NCBI RefSeq assembly: GCF_000422405.1
Contig: NZ_AULS01000001.1
Span: 248,001-312,000 of the forward strand
DNA from: Microbacterium luticocti DSM 19459
Lineage (GTDB): Bacteria > Actinomycetota > Actinomycetes > Actinomycetales > Microbacteriaceae
Direction: 5' to 3'
DNA length: 64,000 nucleotides
Shown one piece after another: positions 25,976 through 34,296 of the stretch; within the stretch, counting starts at the first letter, position 1, and each line of letters begins with the position of its first letter. The notes beneath the pieces are model-generated. The model worked only from the letters and a program-made list of their open reading frames with translations. It was not told the origin of the DNA and searched no databases. The position numbers and the translations under genes were made by a program.

Positions 25976-26724
25976 CGGGCGGTCCATCCGCCGTCGATGG
26001 TGTACGAGGCGCCGGTGGTCATGCCCGAGTGCGGGCCGACCAGCCAGCCGACCAGCGAGGCCACCTCCTCGGGCTCGACGAGCCGCTTGACGGCGGTCTC
26101 GGTGAGCATGATCTTCTCGACCACCTCGGACTCGGGGATGCCGTGCACCGCCGCCTGGTCGGCGATCTGCTTTTCGACCAGTGGGGTACGCACATAGGCC
26201 GGGTTGACGCAGTTGCTGGTGACGCCGTGCTCGGCGCCTTCGAGCGCGGTGACCTTCGACAGCCCCTCGAGCGCGTGCTTGGCCGTCACGTACGCGGATT
26301 TGAAGGCGCTGGCCCGCAGCCCGTGCGCGCTGGAGATGTTGACGATGCGCCCCCAGCCCCGCGCGTACATTCCGGGTAGCACGGCGCGGATCAGCAGAAA
26401 CGGCGCTTCGACCATGATCCGCTGGATGAGCCGGAACGCCTCGGGGTCGAACTCGACGATGGGGGCGACCCGCTGGATGCCGGCGTTGTTGACCAGGATG
26501 TCGGCATCCAGCCGCAGCTCGTCCAGCGCGCGGGTGTCGGAGAGATCGACCACCCACGCCTCACCTCCGAGATCGGATGCCGCGTCCTGCGCCGCCTGCT
26601 CGTTCAGATCGGCGATGACCACGTGCGCGCCGCGTGAGGCGAGTTCGCGCGCGCAGGCCAGCCCGATGCCGCTGGCTCCCCCGGTGATCACGGCGCGCTT
26701 GCCGTGCAGGTCCGATTCGGTCAT
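25972..26724 (-). CDS. bdhA: 3-hydroxybutyrate dehydrogenase
   Basis: A 250-residue short-chain dehydrogenase oxidising 3-hydroxybutyrate to acetoacetate with NAD. The cofactor motif TGGASGIG (14-21), NNAG (79-82), catalytic S132, and Y145/K149 in YVTAK are visible. Family-specific features: VNPAYVRTPLVEKQIADQA, HGIPESEVVEKIML with TAVKRLVEPEE, and the end YTIDGGWTAR, all hallmarks of bacterial 3-hydroxybutyrate dehydrogenases. The ATG overlaps the tetR stop (26721-26724). Product feeds the nearby CoA-transferase and thiolase. Confidence 0.92.
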   Translation of the reverse strand: MTESDLHGKRAVITGGASGIGLACARELASRGAHVVIADLNEQAAQDAASDLGGEAWVVDLSDTRALDELRLDADILVNNAGIQRVAPIVEFDPEAFRLIQRIMVEAPFLLIRAVLPGMYARGWGRIVNISSAHGLRASAFKSAYVTAKHALEGLSKVTALEGAEHGVTSNCVNPAYVRTPLVEKQIADQAAVHGIPESEVVEKIMLTETAVKRLVEPEEVASLVGWLVGPHSGMTTGASYTIDGGWTAR

Positions 26725-27401
26725 GATCGTCCGCCTTCCTGTGTGGCCTCGCGCGGGGCGAGGGCGTTCCGGATGAATCGCATCATGTCGTCGAAGACGT
26801 CGTCGGGCAGTCGCTGCGGGCCCAGACCGTCCTCGTCGCGCTCCCACAGCAGAAACCGCATGCCGATCAGCTCACCCATTCCCATGAGCGCCCAGGCGGT
26901 GACGGCCGGGTCGAGCGCGGCGTCGATCTCGCCGGCCTGTTGGGCGCGGCGCAGCCCCGCTTCGTACCCCTCGACGATGCGGGTGTAGTGCAGCCGCAGC
27001 ATCTCGGGCGAGACGAACTCGGCCTCGCGCACGATCCGGTACAGGGCGGGGTGTTCGGCCGTGAACCGGAAGAAGCCCGCGAACCCGGCCCGTTCGGCGT
27101 CGATGCGGGTGGCGGCGCCGGCCATGGCTTCGGCCATCGAGTGCCGCACGCGCTGGTTGAGGTCGACCACGAGCGACTCGAACACGGCCTGCTTGCTGTC
27201 GAAGTACAGGTAGAAGGTTCCCAAGCCTATGCCGGCGCGCTCGGTGATCTTCACGATGGATGCCTCGTGGTAACCCTGGTCGGCGAACACGTGCTCGGCG
27301 GCCTCGAGCAGGCGCCGTCGGGTGGCCTCGCCGCGCTTGGTGAGCGGGCGGCCGGTGACCTGCGACACGTTCAGCGACGTCTGCTCATCCTGCATCGACA
27401 T
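26721..27401 (-). CDS. TetR family regulator embedded in the uptake/catabolic operon
   Basis: A 226-residue TetR regulator: helix-turn-helix ASIVKITERAGIGLGTFYLY followed by FDSKQAVFESLV, then a ligand domain with a C-terminal TetR_C-like region. It lies between the acyl-CoA synthetase (overlap 27385-27401) and bdhA (ATGA overlap), so it is made together with the enzymes it probably regulates. The palindrome upstream of the operon at 33712 is the obvious candidate site. The start could be the ATG at 27401 or 27395; GAGGAG lies upstream of both. TetR members of this sort often sense acyl-CoA or fatty acids. Confidence 0.88.
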   Translation of the reverse strand: MSMQDEQTSLNVSQVTGRPLTKRGEATRRRLLEAAEHVFADQGYHEASIVKITERAGIGLGTFYLYFDSKQAVFESLVVDLNQRVRHSMAEAMAGAATRIDAERAGFAGFFRFTAEHPALYRIVREAEFVSPEMLRLHYTRIVEGYEAGLRRAQQAGEIDAALDPAVTAWALMGMGELIGMRFLLWERDEDGLGPQRLPDDVFDDMMRFIRNALAPREATQEGGRS

Positions 27402-28962
27402 TGGTCTCCTCTTCGATGAGCGTCCGGGCGCGGGCGCGCAGCCGGGAGCGGGCGAGCTTGTCGATCGCCGACCGTGGCAGCTCGTCGACCACGGCGATAC
27501 GCACCGGCACCTTGTAGCCGGCCAGCCGGGAGCGGGCGTGCGCGACCAACTCGTCTTCTGAGCATGCCGCACCCGGGTGCAGCTCGACGAAGGCGACACC
27601 GCGTTCACCCCAGACCCGGTCGGGCACGCCGACGGCGACCGCCGCGCGCACCCGCGGGTGGGCGCACAGTGCCCGCTCGACCTCGGCGGGTGCGATGTTC
27701 TCGCCGCCCGAGATGTAGATGTCCTTGATGCGGTCGACGATCCGGTAGCGCCCGGTCCGGTCCAGGTGGGCGAGGTCGCCGGTGCGCAGCCAGGGTCCGG
27801 TGAACGCCCGGGCGGCCGCCTCGGGGTCGCCGAGGTACCCGGCGAACACGCTCGGCCCGCGCACCCAGAGCTCGCCGGTGCACTCGCCGTCCAGCGGCAG
27901 GCCGGTCGTCGGGTCGGCCAGGCAGACGTCGACGTGCGGGTAGGGGGCGCCGACGGTGCCGGCGGCGGCGGTGTCGCCGGGCACGACGGTGAGCACGTTC
28001 GGCCCGGCCTCGGTGAGCCCGTACCCGGCGAGCAGCCCGATGCCGCGCGCGGCCCAGCGTGCGCGCACGTCGTCGTCCAGTTCGGCGCCGCCGACCTGGG
28101 CGATGCGCAGTGACGACAGGTCGGTGGTGGCGAAGCGGGGGTCGTCGGCCAGCAGCCGGTACTGCGTCGGCACGCCCATCATGGCGGTCACACCGCGCTC
28201 GGCGATCAACTGCAGCACCCGATCGGGCTGGAACGAGCGTTCGAGCACCACGGTCGCGCCGGTCCACCACGCCAGCAGCGGCTGCACGTTCCAGGCGGCG
28301 ACGTGGAACTGCGGCAGCGTGCACAGCACGACATCGGCGGCGGTCAGCTGCACGGCACCGGCAAGGGCGAGGTTGTTCCAGAAACAGTTCGCATGGGTGA
28401 GCATGACGCCCTTGGGCACGCCCTCGCTGCCGGAGGTGAAGATCACCAGGGCGACGTCGTCGTCGCGCACGGCCCGCGCCGCCGGCGCGGGTCCGAACCG
28501 CTCGGCACGCTCGGGCACGTGCGCCTCGACCCCGGCCACGCCCAACGGCACGGCGGGTGCGGGTCGTGGCATCCGTCGCAACGTGTCGGCGTGAAGGCCC
28601 GCGTAGTCGTCCTCGACCAGCAGCAGCACCGGGTCGGTGCGGGCGACGATGTCGGCGAGTTCGGCGGCTGCAAGCCGCCACGACAGCGGCACGAACGCGA
28701 TGCCGGTGCGCGCACAGGCGAAGAACGCGACGACGTGGTCGATGGCGTTGCCCGAGAGCGTGGCGATGCGGTCGCCCGGGCCGTATCCGGCGTGGCGCAG
28801 CCGCTCGGCGAGCGTGCTCGCGCGCGCCTGGAGGCCCGCATAGTCGATGGTGACGCCGCGGTCGTCGATGGCGGTGCGCCCGGGGGCGCACGCGGCCCGG
28901 CCGAGAAGCCACCGACCGATCGTGTGCGGGCCGTCGCCGTGCCCGTCGACGACGTCGTTCAT
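27385..28962 (-). CDS. AMP-forming acyl-CoA synthetase
   Basis: A 525-residue ANL-family enzyme activating a carboxylic acid via an acyl-AMP. Visible: VIFTSGSEGVPKGVMLTH (P-loop A3), GLLAGYGLTEAGP (A5), WLRTGDLAHLDRTGRYRIVD (A7), DIYISGGENIAPAEVE (A8) and LPRSAIDKLARSRLR near the C-terminus (A10; the usual GK is DK but lysine is kept). Substrate is not evident: medium/long fatty acid, or a hydroxy or oxo acid such as acetoacetate. Overlaps livM (ATGA, 28959-28962) and tetR. A longer frame continuing upstream to 29922 is a shadow of livM. Confidence 0.9.
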   Translation of the reverse strand: MNDVVDGHGDGPHTIGRWLLGRAACAPGRTAIDDRGVTIDYAGLQARASTLAERLRHAGYGPGDRIATLSGNAIDHVVAFFACARTGIAFVPLSWRLAAAELADIVARTDPVLLLVEDDYAGLHADTLRRMPRPAPAVPLGVAGVEAHVPERAERFGPAPAARAVRDDDVALVIFTSGSEGVPKGVMLTHANCFWNNLALAGAVQLTAADVVLCTLPQFHVAAWNVQPLLAWWTGATVVLERSFQPDRVLQLIAERGVTAMMGVPTQYRLLADDPRFATTDLSSLRIAQVGGAELDDDVRARWAARGIGLLAGYGLTEAGPNVLTVVPGDTAAAGTVGAPYPHVDVCLADPTTGLPLDGECTGELWVRGPSVFAGYLGDPEAAARAFTGPWLRTGDLAHLDRTGRYRIVDRIKDIYISGGENIAPAEVERALCAHPRVRAAVAVGVPDRVWGERGVAFVELHPGAACSEDELVAHARSRLAGYKVPVRIAVVDELPRSAIDKLARSRLRARARTLIEEETNVDAG

Positions 28963-30104
28963 GCCCTCACCTCGGCCTCGGACTGGTCGGCCGCCTCGGC
29001 GTCGGCGAACGCCTGCGGCGCGCGCGTGCGGCGCCGCCCGATCCGCCCGTGCACCAGGGCGTCGACGGTGCCGGCGATCCCGCCGGGAACGAACATCACC
29101 ACGATGATGAACAGTACGCCCAGCAGGAACAGCGGCTCGGACAGCGGGATGCGCAGCACGTCGGGCAGCCCTGCGATCGCGTCCGAGCGGGCGAGCACGG
29201 TCAGACGCTGGTCGAGCAGCGTGTAGACGACGCCGCCGACCACCGCGCCCCAGCGGAACCCGACCCCGCCCAGCACCACCATCACGAGGATGGTGATGGT
29301 CAGATCGGCCGAGATGGCGTGCGGCTGGGTGCCGCTTTGCAGCAGCAGGTAGGCGATGCCGGCGAGGGATGCCGCGACCGCCGCCGCGGTGAACACCACG
29401 AGCTTGGCCCGGTACGGGCTGAGCCCGAGTACGCGCACCCGCAACTCGTTCTCGCGCGCGGCGCGGGCCAGGTGCCCGAGCCGGGAGCGGTCGACCCACA
29501 CCGCGATCAGGTAGGCGATCACGACCACGGCCAGGGCGAACCAGTAGAGGTTGCGGGTGTTGACCACCCCGACCAGCCAGTCGGGCACGTGCGCGGTGGC
29601 AAGGCTCAGGCCCTCCTCTCCCCCGGTCAGCTGTGCATTCCGGCGCACCAGCACCGAGGCGGCCTGCGCGAACGCCAGGGTGACCATGGCGAACGGGATG
29701 CCGTTCACGCGCAGGCTGACCGCGCCGGTGACTACGGCGATGACGAGCCCGCCGAGCACGGCCACGGCGATACCGGTCCACAGCGGCACCTGCATCGCCT
29801 GCAGCACGATGCCCAGGCCGTACGCCCCCGCGCCGAACGAGAGCGCGTGCCCGAACGAGAGCATCCCGGCGGTGCCCAGCAGCATGTTGTACGAGAGGGC
29901 GAGCGCGGCATAGACCATGCACAGCGACAGCAGCGCCAGGGTGCCGGGCGTGTACGTGGGACCGGGCAGGATGCCGGGGATCGAGATGTTCAGCAGCGGA
30001 AGCACGGCGAGCACGACCACGACGGCGACACCGACCAGGACGGGGGTCGCCGCGCGCAGGCGGCGGGTGCCGGCGGCGGCGTGGGGCCGGACGGGCACGG
30101 TCAT
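28959..30104 (-). CDS. livM: Branched-chain amino acid-type ABC permease (LivM family)
   Basis: A 381-residue membrane permease with about ten hydrophobic segments. Typical LivM text: SYNMLLGTAGMLSFGHALSF, VTLAFAQAASVLVRR, and ENELRVRVLGLSPYRAKLVVF. A C-terminal cytoplasmic tail (about 340-381) is rich in Arg, Ala and Glu. Despite the family name, importers of this type carry amides, urea and aromatic or short-chain acids too. Overlaps livH and the acyl-CoA synthetase by ATGA. Confidence 0.9.
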   Translation of the reverse strand: MTVPVRPHAAAGTRRLRAATPVLVGVAVVVVLAVLPLLNISIPGILPGPTYTPGTLALLSLCMVYAALALSYNMLLGTAGMLSFGHALSFGAGAYGLGIVLQAMQVPLWTGIAVAVLGGLVIAVVTGAVSLRVNGIPFAMVTLAFAQAASVLVRRNAQLTGGEEGLSLATAHVPDWLVGVVNTRNLYWFALAVVVIAYLIAVWVDRSRLGHLARAARENELRVRVLGLSPYRAKLVVFTAAAVAASLAGIAYLLLQSGTQPHAISADLTITILVMVVLGGVGFRWGAVVGGVVYTLLDQRLTVLARSDAIAGLPDVLRIPLSEPLFLLGVLFIIVVMFVPGGIAGTVDALVHGRIGRRRTRAPQAFADAEAADQSEAEVRA

Positions 30105-30976
30105 GCGGTCCTCCCGAGAAGTCCCGACGGACGGATCAGTAGCACCACGGCCAGCAGCACGACGACGATGAAGTCACCGGTGCCGGCGAAGAAGAAGTTT
30201 GCGAACTGCTGCAGCACGGCCACCAGCACCGAGGCCAGTGCGGCGCCGGGCAGCGATCCCAGTCCGCCGATGATGGTGACGATGAACGCGAAGATCAACA
30301 GCGTCTGACCGAGACCGCTCGAGACGTAGCCGGCCCACTGCGCGGCGAGCACACCGCCGATGCCGGCGGCGGCTCCCCCGATGGCGAACACGAGGGTGAA
30401 CGACCGGCGCACGTCGATGCCGAGGGCGGTCACCATGGCCCGGTTCTCTACACCGGCGCGGATGATGATGCCGTACCGGGTGCGCCGGAGGAACAGCACC
30501 AGCAGTGCCAGCACGACCACGGCGGCGACCATGAGCAGCCAGTACACGTTCGGCACCTTCGCCCCCAGCACGGTGGTCGTCGCGCGCAGCCAGGCCGGCC
30601 CCGACACGTAGACCGGGTCGGTGCCCCAGATGCCGTCGAACAGGGCGACCGCCGCGAACGAGAGTCCGACCGTGACGAGCACCTGCTCGATGTGCCGTTC
30701 GTACAGCGGCCGGATGAGCGCGAGTTCGGTGAGCGCGGCGAACACCGCCCCGACCAGGGCTCCGACCAGCACCGAGGAGGCGAATCCGCCCCAGGTGGTG
30801 GCATCCATGCGACGCGCCACTTCCCACCCGACGAAGGCGCTCAGCGACAGGAACACACCGTGCGCGAAGTTCAGCACGTGCATGAGCCCGTAGATGAGGC
30901 TGAGCCCGCTGGAGATCAGAAAGTACAGCGCGCCCAGGCCGATGCCGGTCAGCAACGCGAGGACGAGGGTGCTCAT
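30101..30976 (-). CDS. livH: Branched-chain amino acid-type ABC permease (LivH family)
   Basis: A 291-residue permease with about eight hydrophobic segments. Typical text: GIGLGALYFLISSGLSLIYG, LMHVLNFAHGVFLSLSAFVG, TRYGIIIRAGVENRAMVTAL and GLGSLPGAALASVLVAVLQQ. Partner of LivM; the gene overlaps livF and livM by ATGA, as in a single translationally coupled operon. Confidence 0.92.
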   Translation of the reverse strand: MSTLVLALLTGIGLGALYFLISSGLSLIYGLMHVLNFAHGVFLSLSAFVGWEVARRMDATTWGGFASSVLVGALVGAVFAALTELALIRPLYERHIEQVLVTVGLSFAAVALFDGIWGTDPVYVSGPAWLRATTTVLGAKVPNVYWLLMVAAVVVLALLVLFLRRTRYGIIIRAGVENRAMVTALGIDVRRSFTLVFAIGGAAAGIGGVLAAQWAGYVSSGLGQTLLIFAFIVTIIGGLGSLPGAALASVLVAVLQQFANFFFAGTGDFIVVVLLAVVLLIRPSGLLGRTA

Positions 30977-31728
30977 GGCTGCGCCTTTCCGGCCGCGTCC
31001 GCGACGACGGCGGGCGCGGGTCCGTCGGTGTGCACGCCCAACAGGCGCCGGGTCAGCTCGGGGTCGTCGAGGATCTCGGCGGCGCCGGCGGTGTGGACGA
31101 CCCGGCCGGCGGCGATCACCACGGCGCGGTCGGCCAGCCGCCGCACCACCTGCAGGTTCTGTTCGACGAGCACGATGGGCACGGTGTGTGCGGCGCGTTC
31201 CAGGGCCGCGGCCACCTCGTCGACGACTTTGGGTGCCAGCCCCTTGGTGGGCTCGTCGACCAACAGCACCCGGTTGTCGTTGATCAGCGCCCGGGCGATC
31301 GAGACCATCTGCTGCTGGCCGCCCGACAGCGTCCCGGCGCGCTGCTGCGCGCGTCGGGTCAGGTCGGGGAACAGCTCGGCGACCAGTTCGCGCCGGGGCG
31401 CGCGGGTGCGTTCGGCGAGCGCGAGGTTCTCGGCCACGGTCAGCCCGGCGAACACCTCACGGTCTTCGGGCACGTAGCCGACACCACGCTGCACGATGCG
31501 GTGGGTGAGCAGCCGGTCGATGCGTTCGCCCCCAAGACGCACCTCGCCGCGGCGGCCGATCAGCCCCATGATCGCGCGCAGGGTGGAGGTCTTGCCGACG
31601 CCGTTGCGGCCGAGCACGGCGGTGATGCCGCGCGCGGGCACGTCGAACGACACGTCTTCGACGACCTGCTGTCCGGCGATCCAGGCACGCAGGCCCCGCA
31701 CCTGCAGGATCGGTGCCTCATCGCTCAT
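30973..31728 (-). CDS. livF: Branched-chain amino acid-type ABC ATPase (LivF family)
   Basis: A 251-residue ATPase: Walker A LGRNGVGKTSTL, Q-loop region, the LivF-style VPEDREVFAGLTVAENLALA, signature LSGGQQQMVSIARAL, Walker B NRVLLVDEPTKGLAP and the switch VLVEQNLQVVRRLADR. It pairs with LivG. Overlaps livG and livH by ATGA. Confidence 0.93.
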   Translation of the reverse strand: MSDEAPILQVRGLRAWIAGQQVVEDVSFDVPARGITAVLGRNGVGKTSTLRAIMGLIGRRGEVRLGGERIDRLLTHRIVQRGVGYVPEDREVFAGLTVAENLALAERTRAPRRELVAELFPDLTRRAQQRAGTLSGGQQQMVSIARALINDNRVLLVDEPTKGLAPKVVDEVAAALERAAHTVPIVLVEQNLQVVRRLADRAVVIAAGRVVHTAGAAEILDDPELTRRLLGVHTDGPAPAVVADAAGKAQP

Positions 31729-32489
31729 GCGGCGCTCCCCAGGTACGCGCTCTGCACGAGCGGATCGGCCATGATCTTCGCGGGAGTGTCGAACGCGATG
31801 ATCGAGCCGGCCGACATCACGGCGACCTTGTGCACCAGCCCCATCAGCACGTCGATGTGGTGCTCGACCATGAGCACGGTGCAGCCGGTGGCCGCATGCA
31901 GGCGACGGATGCTGTCGACCAGGCCCGCCACGTCACCCGAGCCCACGCCGGCCATCGGCTCGTCGAGCAGGATGAGGCGTGCGCGACCGGCCAGCAGCAC
32001 CGCGATTTCGAGCTTGCGCTTGTCGCCGTGCGAGATGTCGCCGGCACGTGCGTCGGCGCGGTGCGAGAGCCCGACCGCCTGCAGCTTCTCGTGCGCGATG
32101 ACGGTCGCCTCGTCGCCGGCCCGCGGAAATCGCAGCAGCGAGTAGCTGCCGCCGAGCGCCGCCTGGGCCGCGAGTCGGACGTTCTCGATCACGCTCAGTG
32201 CCGGGAACAGACTCGAGGTCTGAAAGGTGCGCCCCAGCCCCGCCCGCGCGCGCCGGGCGATCGTGGCCCGTGTGATGTCGGCACCGTCCATCTCGATGCT
32301 GCCGGCGGTGGGCCGGACCACACCCGAGACGGCGTTGAACAGCGTCGTCTTGCCGGCGCCGTTCGGGCCGATCACGCCGATCAGAGCACCGGGCTCGACG
32401 TCGAGGTCGACGTCGTGCAGGATGCCGATGCCGCCGATCTGCAGGCCGAGGCCGCGGATGCGCAGGGCGGGCGGGACGGGTGCGGTCAT
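31725..32489 (-). CDS. livG: Branched-chain amino acid-type ABC ATPase (LivG family)
   Basis: A 254-residue ATPase: Walker A IGPNGAGKTTLFNAVSG, the LivG feature GLGRTFQTSSLFPALSVIEN, a variant signature ISHGDKRKLEIAVLLAG (in place of LSYGxQR), Walker B LILLDEPMAGVGSGD and VLMVEHHIDVLMGLVHK. The variant signature recurs in urea/amide and aromatic-acid importers, which supports a non-amino-acid substrate but does not prove it. It begins one base after the binding-protein stop. Confidence 0.92.
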   Translation of the reverse strand: MTAPVPPALRIRGLGLQIGGIGILHDVDLDVEPGALIGVIGPNGAGKTTLFNAVSGVVRPTAGSIEMDGADITRATIARRARAGLGRTFQTSSLFPALSVIENVRLAAQAALGGSYSLLRFPRAGDEATVIAHEKLQAVGLSHRADARAGDISHGDKRKLEIAVLLAGRARLILLDEPMAGVGSGDVAGLVDSIRRLHAATGCTVLMVEHHIDVLMGLVHKVAVMSAGSIIAFDTPAKIMADPLVQSAYLGSAA

Positions 32490-32490
32490 G

Positions 32491-33684
32491 CTATTTGCCC
32501 GCCTCGGCCGGAGCGACCTCGTCGGCCGGCACCGCGACGACCAGCTCGGGCACGAACGAGCCGTCCTTGGCGACCAGCTTGGCCTGGTACATCTCCTGGA
32601 TCAGCGCGTGGTCCGAGGCCCGCACCGTGGTCGTGCCCTTGGGCCCGTCGAAGCTGAAGCCCTCGAGCGCTTTCACCATGGCATCCACGTCGCCCTTGCC
32701 CTCTTTGACGGCGTGGACGAGCATGATGGCCGCGTTGAAGCCGTCGGGGCTGAACAGGTCGGGCGTGCCGCCGGCGGCCTCGATCTTCTGGATCATCGCC
32801 GTGTTGACCTTGTCGTCGTTGGCGGTCGGGAAGTAGTGGCTGAGGAACTTGATCTTCTCGCTGGCCTCGCCGTAGGCGCCGAAGGTCGGCGAGTCGCCCA
32901 GGCCGGTGACCACCGGGATCGCCTCGAGCACGCCCTGCTGCGACAGCGCCTGCCACATCGCGCCGCTGGTGGCGCCGGCCCAGGCCACGAACACGAGGTC
33001 GGGCTTGGCCTGCAGGATCTGCTGGGCGAACGGGGTGAACTCGGTGGCATCCTCGGGCACCAGCACACTCTGGACCGTGGCACCCTTGCCGCCGAGGATC
33101 GCCTTGACGGCGGCGTCGTTGCCCTGGCCGAACGCGGTGTTCTGGGCGAAGACGGTGATCTTCTTGCCGTCCAGGTCATCGAGGAACGTTCCCGCGGTGG
33201 CGACGTCCTGCGCGCTCTGCCGGCCCGACCGGAACGTGTACTTGTTGACGCCGGTGAGGGTGTCGACGGCGGCGGGGCCCGAGATGAACAGCACCTCGTT
33301 CTGTGCCGCCTGCTCGGCCACGGCGAGGGCGCCGCCCGACGACGCGCTGCCGAGCAGGATCTTGGTCCCCTTGCCGATCAGGTCTTTCGCGGCGGTGACA
33401 GCGGTGTCGGGGTCCCCGGCGTCGTCGCGGTAGTCGATCTTCAGGGTCTGCCCGTCGACGGCCCCGGTGCCGTCGGTCGCGTAGTCAAGACCTGCTTTGA
33501 AAGCGTCGAGGTATTGCGTGCCGTACCCGGCGAGCGGGCCGGTCTCACTGGTGATCACGCCGACACTGATCTCACCGCCCGCCGAGGGGGCGGAGTCTGC
33601 GCCGGTGGGCGCACAGGCCGCGAGCGCAACGGCGGCCGTGGCCGTCAGCGCTGTGAGCAGCAGCTTCTTCTTCGTAACCCGCAT
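32491..33684 (-). CDS. LIV-type substrate-binding lipoprotein
   Basis: A 397-residue periplasmic-type binding protein (Peripla_BP_6). Basic start MRVTKKKLLL, hydrophobic core and lipobox LAAC with C24. Mature part: ISVGVITSETGPLAGYGTQY, GTKILLGSASSGGALAVAEQ, VFAQNTAFGQGNDAAVKAIL, GDSPTFGAYGEASEKIKFLS, all typical. First gene of the nine-gene operon 33684-25064. AAAGG lies 7 bases before the ATG. Ligand is unknown; the genes that follow point to a short-chain hydroxy acid or a fatty acid derivative. Confidence 0.9.
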   Translation of the reverse strand: MRVTKKKLLLTALTATAAVALAACAPTGADSAPSAGGEISVGVITSETGPLAGYGTQYLDAFKAGLDYATDGTGAVDGQTLKIDYRDDAGDPDTAVTAAKDLIGKGTKILLGSASSGGALAVAEQAAQNEVLFISGPAAVDTLTGVNKYTFRSGRQSAQDVATAGTFLDDLDGKKITVFAQNTAFGQGNDAAVKAILGGKGATVQSVLVPEDATEFTPFAQQILQAKPDLVFVAWAGATSGAMWQALSQQGVLEAIPVVTGLGDSPTFGAYGEASEKIKFLSHYFPTANDDKVNTAMIQKIEAAGGTPDLFSPDGFNAAIMLVHAVKEGKGDVDAMVKALEGFSFDGPKGTTTVRASDHALIQEMYQAKLVAKDGSFVPELVVAVPADEVAPAEAGK

Positions 33685-33711
33685 GGTGGTGCCTTTCGCC
33701 GTCGGAAGGAT

Positions 33712-33733
33712 TACCTGAGACCCGATTCAGGTA
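33712..33733. promoter_or_regulatory. Perfect palindromic operator of the LIV/3-hydroxybutyrate operon
   Basis: TACCTGA (33712-33718) and TCAGGTA (33727-33733) are a perfect 7-base inverted repeat with an 8-base spacer, 28 bases before the binding-protein gene. The AT-rich TATAGGGAATGCTA beside it (33731-33744) contains -10-like elements for the minus strand. It is the best site for the TetR encoded inside the operon. Confidence 0.6.
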
Positions 33734-33815
33734 TAGGGAATGCTACGGGTGCGGCATCCCGATGTCAACGTGCGCCGACGGGGCGTATCGCGACCGGCGT
33801 CGATAGATCACGGAG

Positions 33816-33836
33816 GTATATATCTTGGGTATATAC
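33816..33836. promoter_or_regulatory. MarR operator overlapping the -10 of marR-MFS
   Basis: GTATATA (33816-33822) and TATATAC (33830-33836) are perfect inverted repeats with a 7-base spacer. TATACT (33832-33837) in the right arm sits 6 bases before the GTG at 33844 and is the likely -10 of a leaderless transcript, so repressor binding would block RNA polymerase directly. Confidence 0.65.
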
Positions 33837-33843
33837 TTTCCGG

Positions 33844-34296
33844 GTGCCCCGCTCCGAAGACCTCGCTGAGATCGTCACCGCCGCACACACTCTCACCCGA
33901 CTGGCGGCGCTCGAGACGCACAACGACGCCCCCGCAGCCCAGTGGCGCGCGCTGAGCGTTCTCGTCTCGGACGGCCCGCTGCGTGTCGGCGAGTTGGCGG
34001 CGGCGAGCCGCACCACGCAACCGGGGATGACCCGGCTGGTGGGTCAGCTCGTCGCGGCGGGGCTGGTGAGCCGCCAGAGCGATCCGGGCGATTCGCGCGC
34101 CACCGTCGTGAGCGTCACCGAAGCAGGGCGGGTCGCCCTCGCCGGGTGGCGTCAGGAATTGCGCGACGCGCTCATGCCGCTGTTCGCCGATCTCGACGAC
34201 GACGACTGGGCGGCACTGTCGCGTGTGGCGCACATCCTGACCTCGCGCACCTCCTCTTCCCCGTCCACCCCCCGTTCGCAAGGAGTCACTCGATGA
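33844..34296 (+). CDS. MarR family regulator of the adjacent MFS exporter
   Basis: A 150-residue MarR regulator. The winged helix is visible: LRVGELAAASRTTQPGMTRL then VGQLVAAGLVSRQSDPGDSR (recognition helix and wing), flanked by dimer helices. The GTG at 33844 lies 6 bases after TATACT, with no ribosome site between, so the mRNA is probably leaderless. It is coupled to the MFS gene by an ATGA overlap. Self-repression through the palindrome at 33816-33836 is likely. Inducing ligand unknown. Confidence 0.88.
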   Translation: MPRSEDLAEIVTAAHTLTRLAALETHNDAPAAQWRALSVLVSDGPLRVGELAAASRTTQPGMTRLVGQLVAAGLVSRQSDPGDSRATVVSVTEAGRVALAGWRQELRDALMPLFADLDDDDWAALSRVAHILTSRTSSSPSTPRSQGVTR

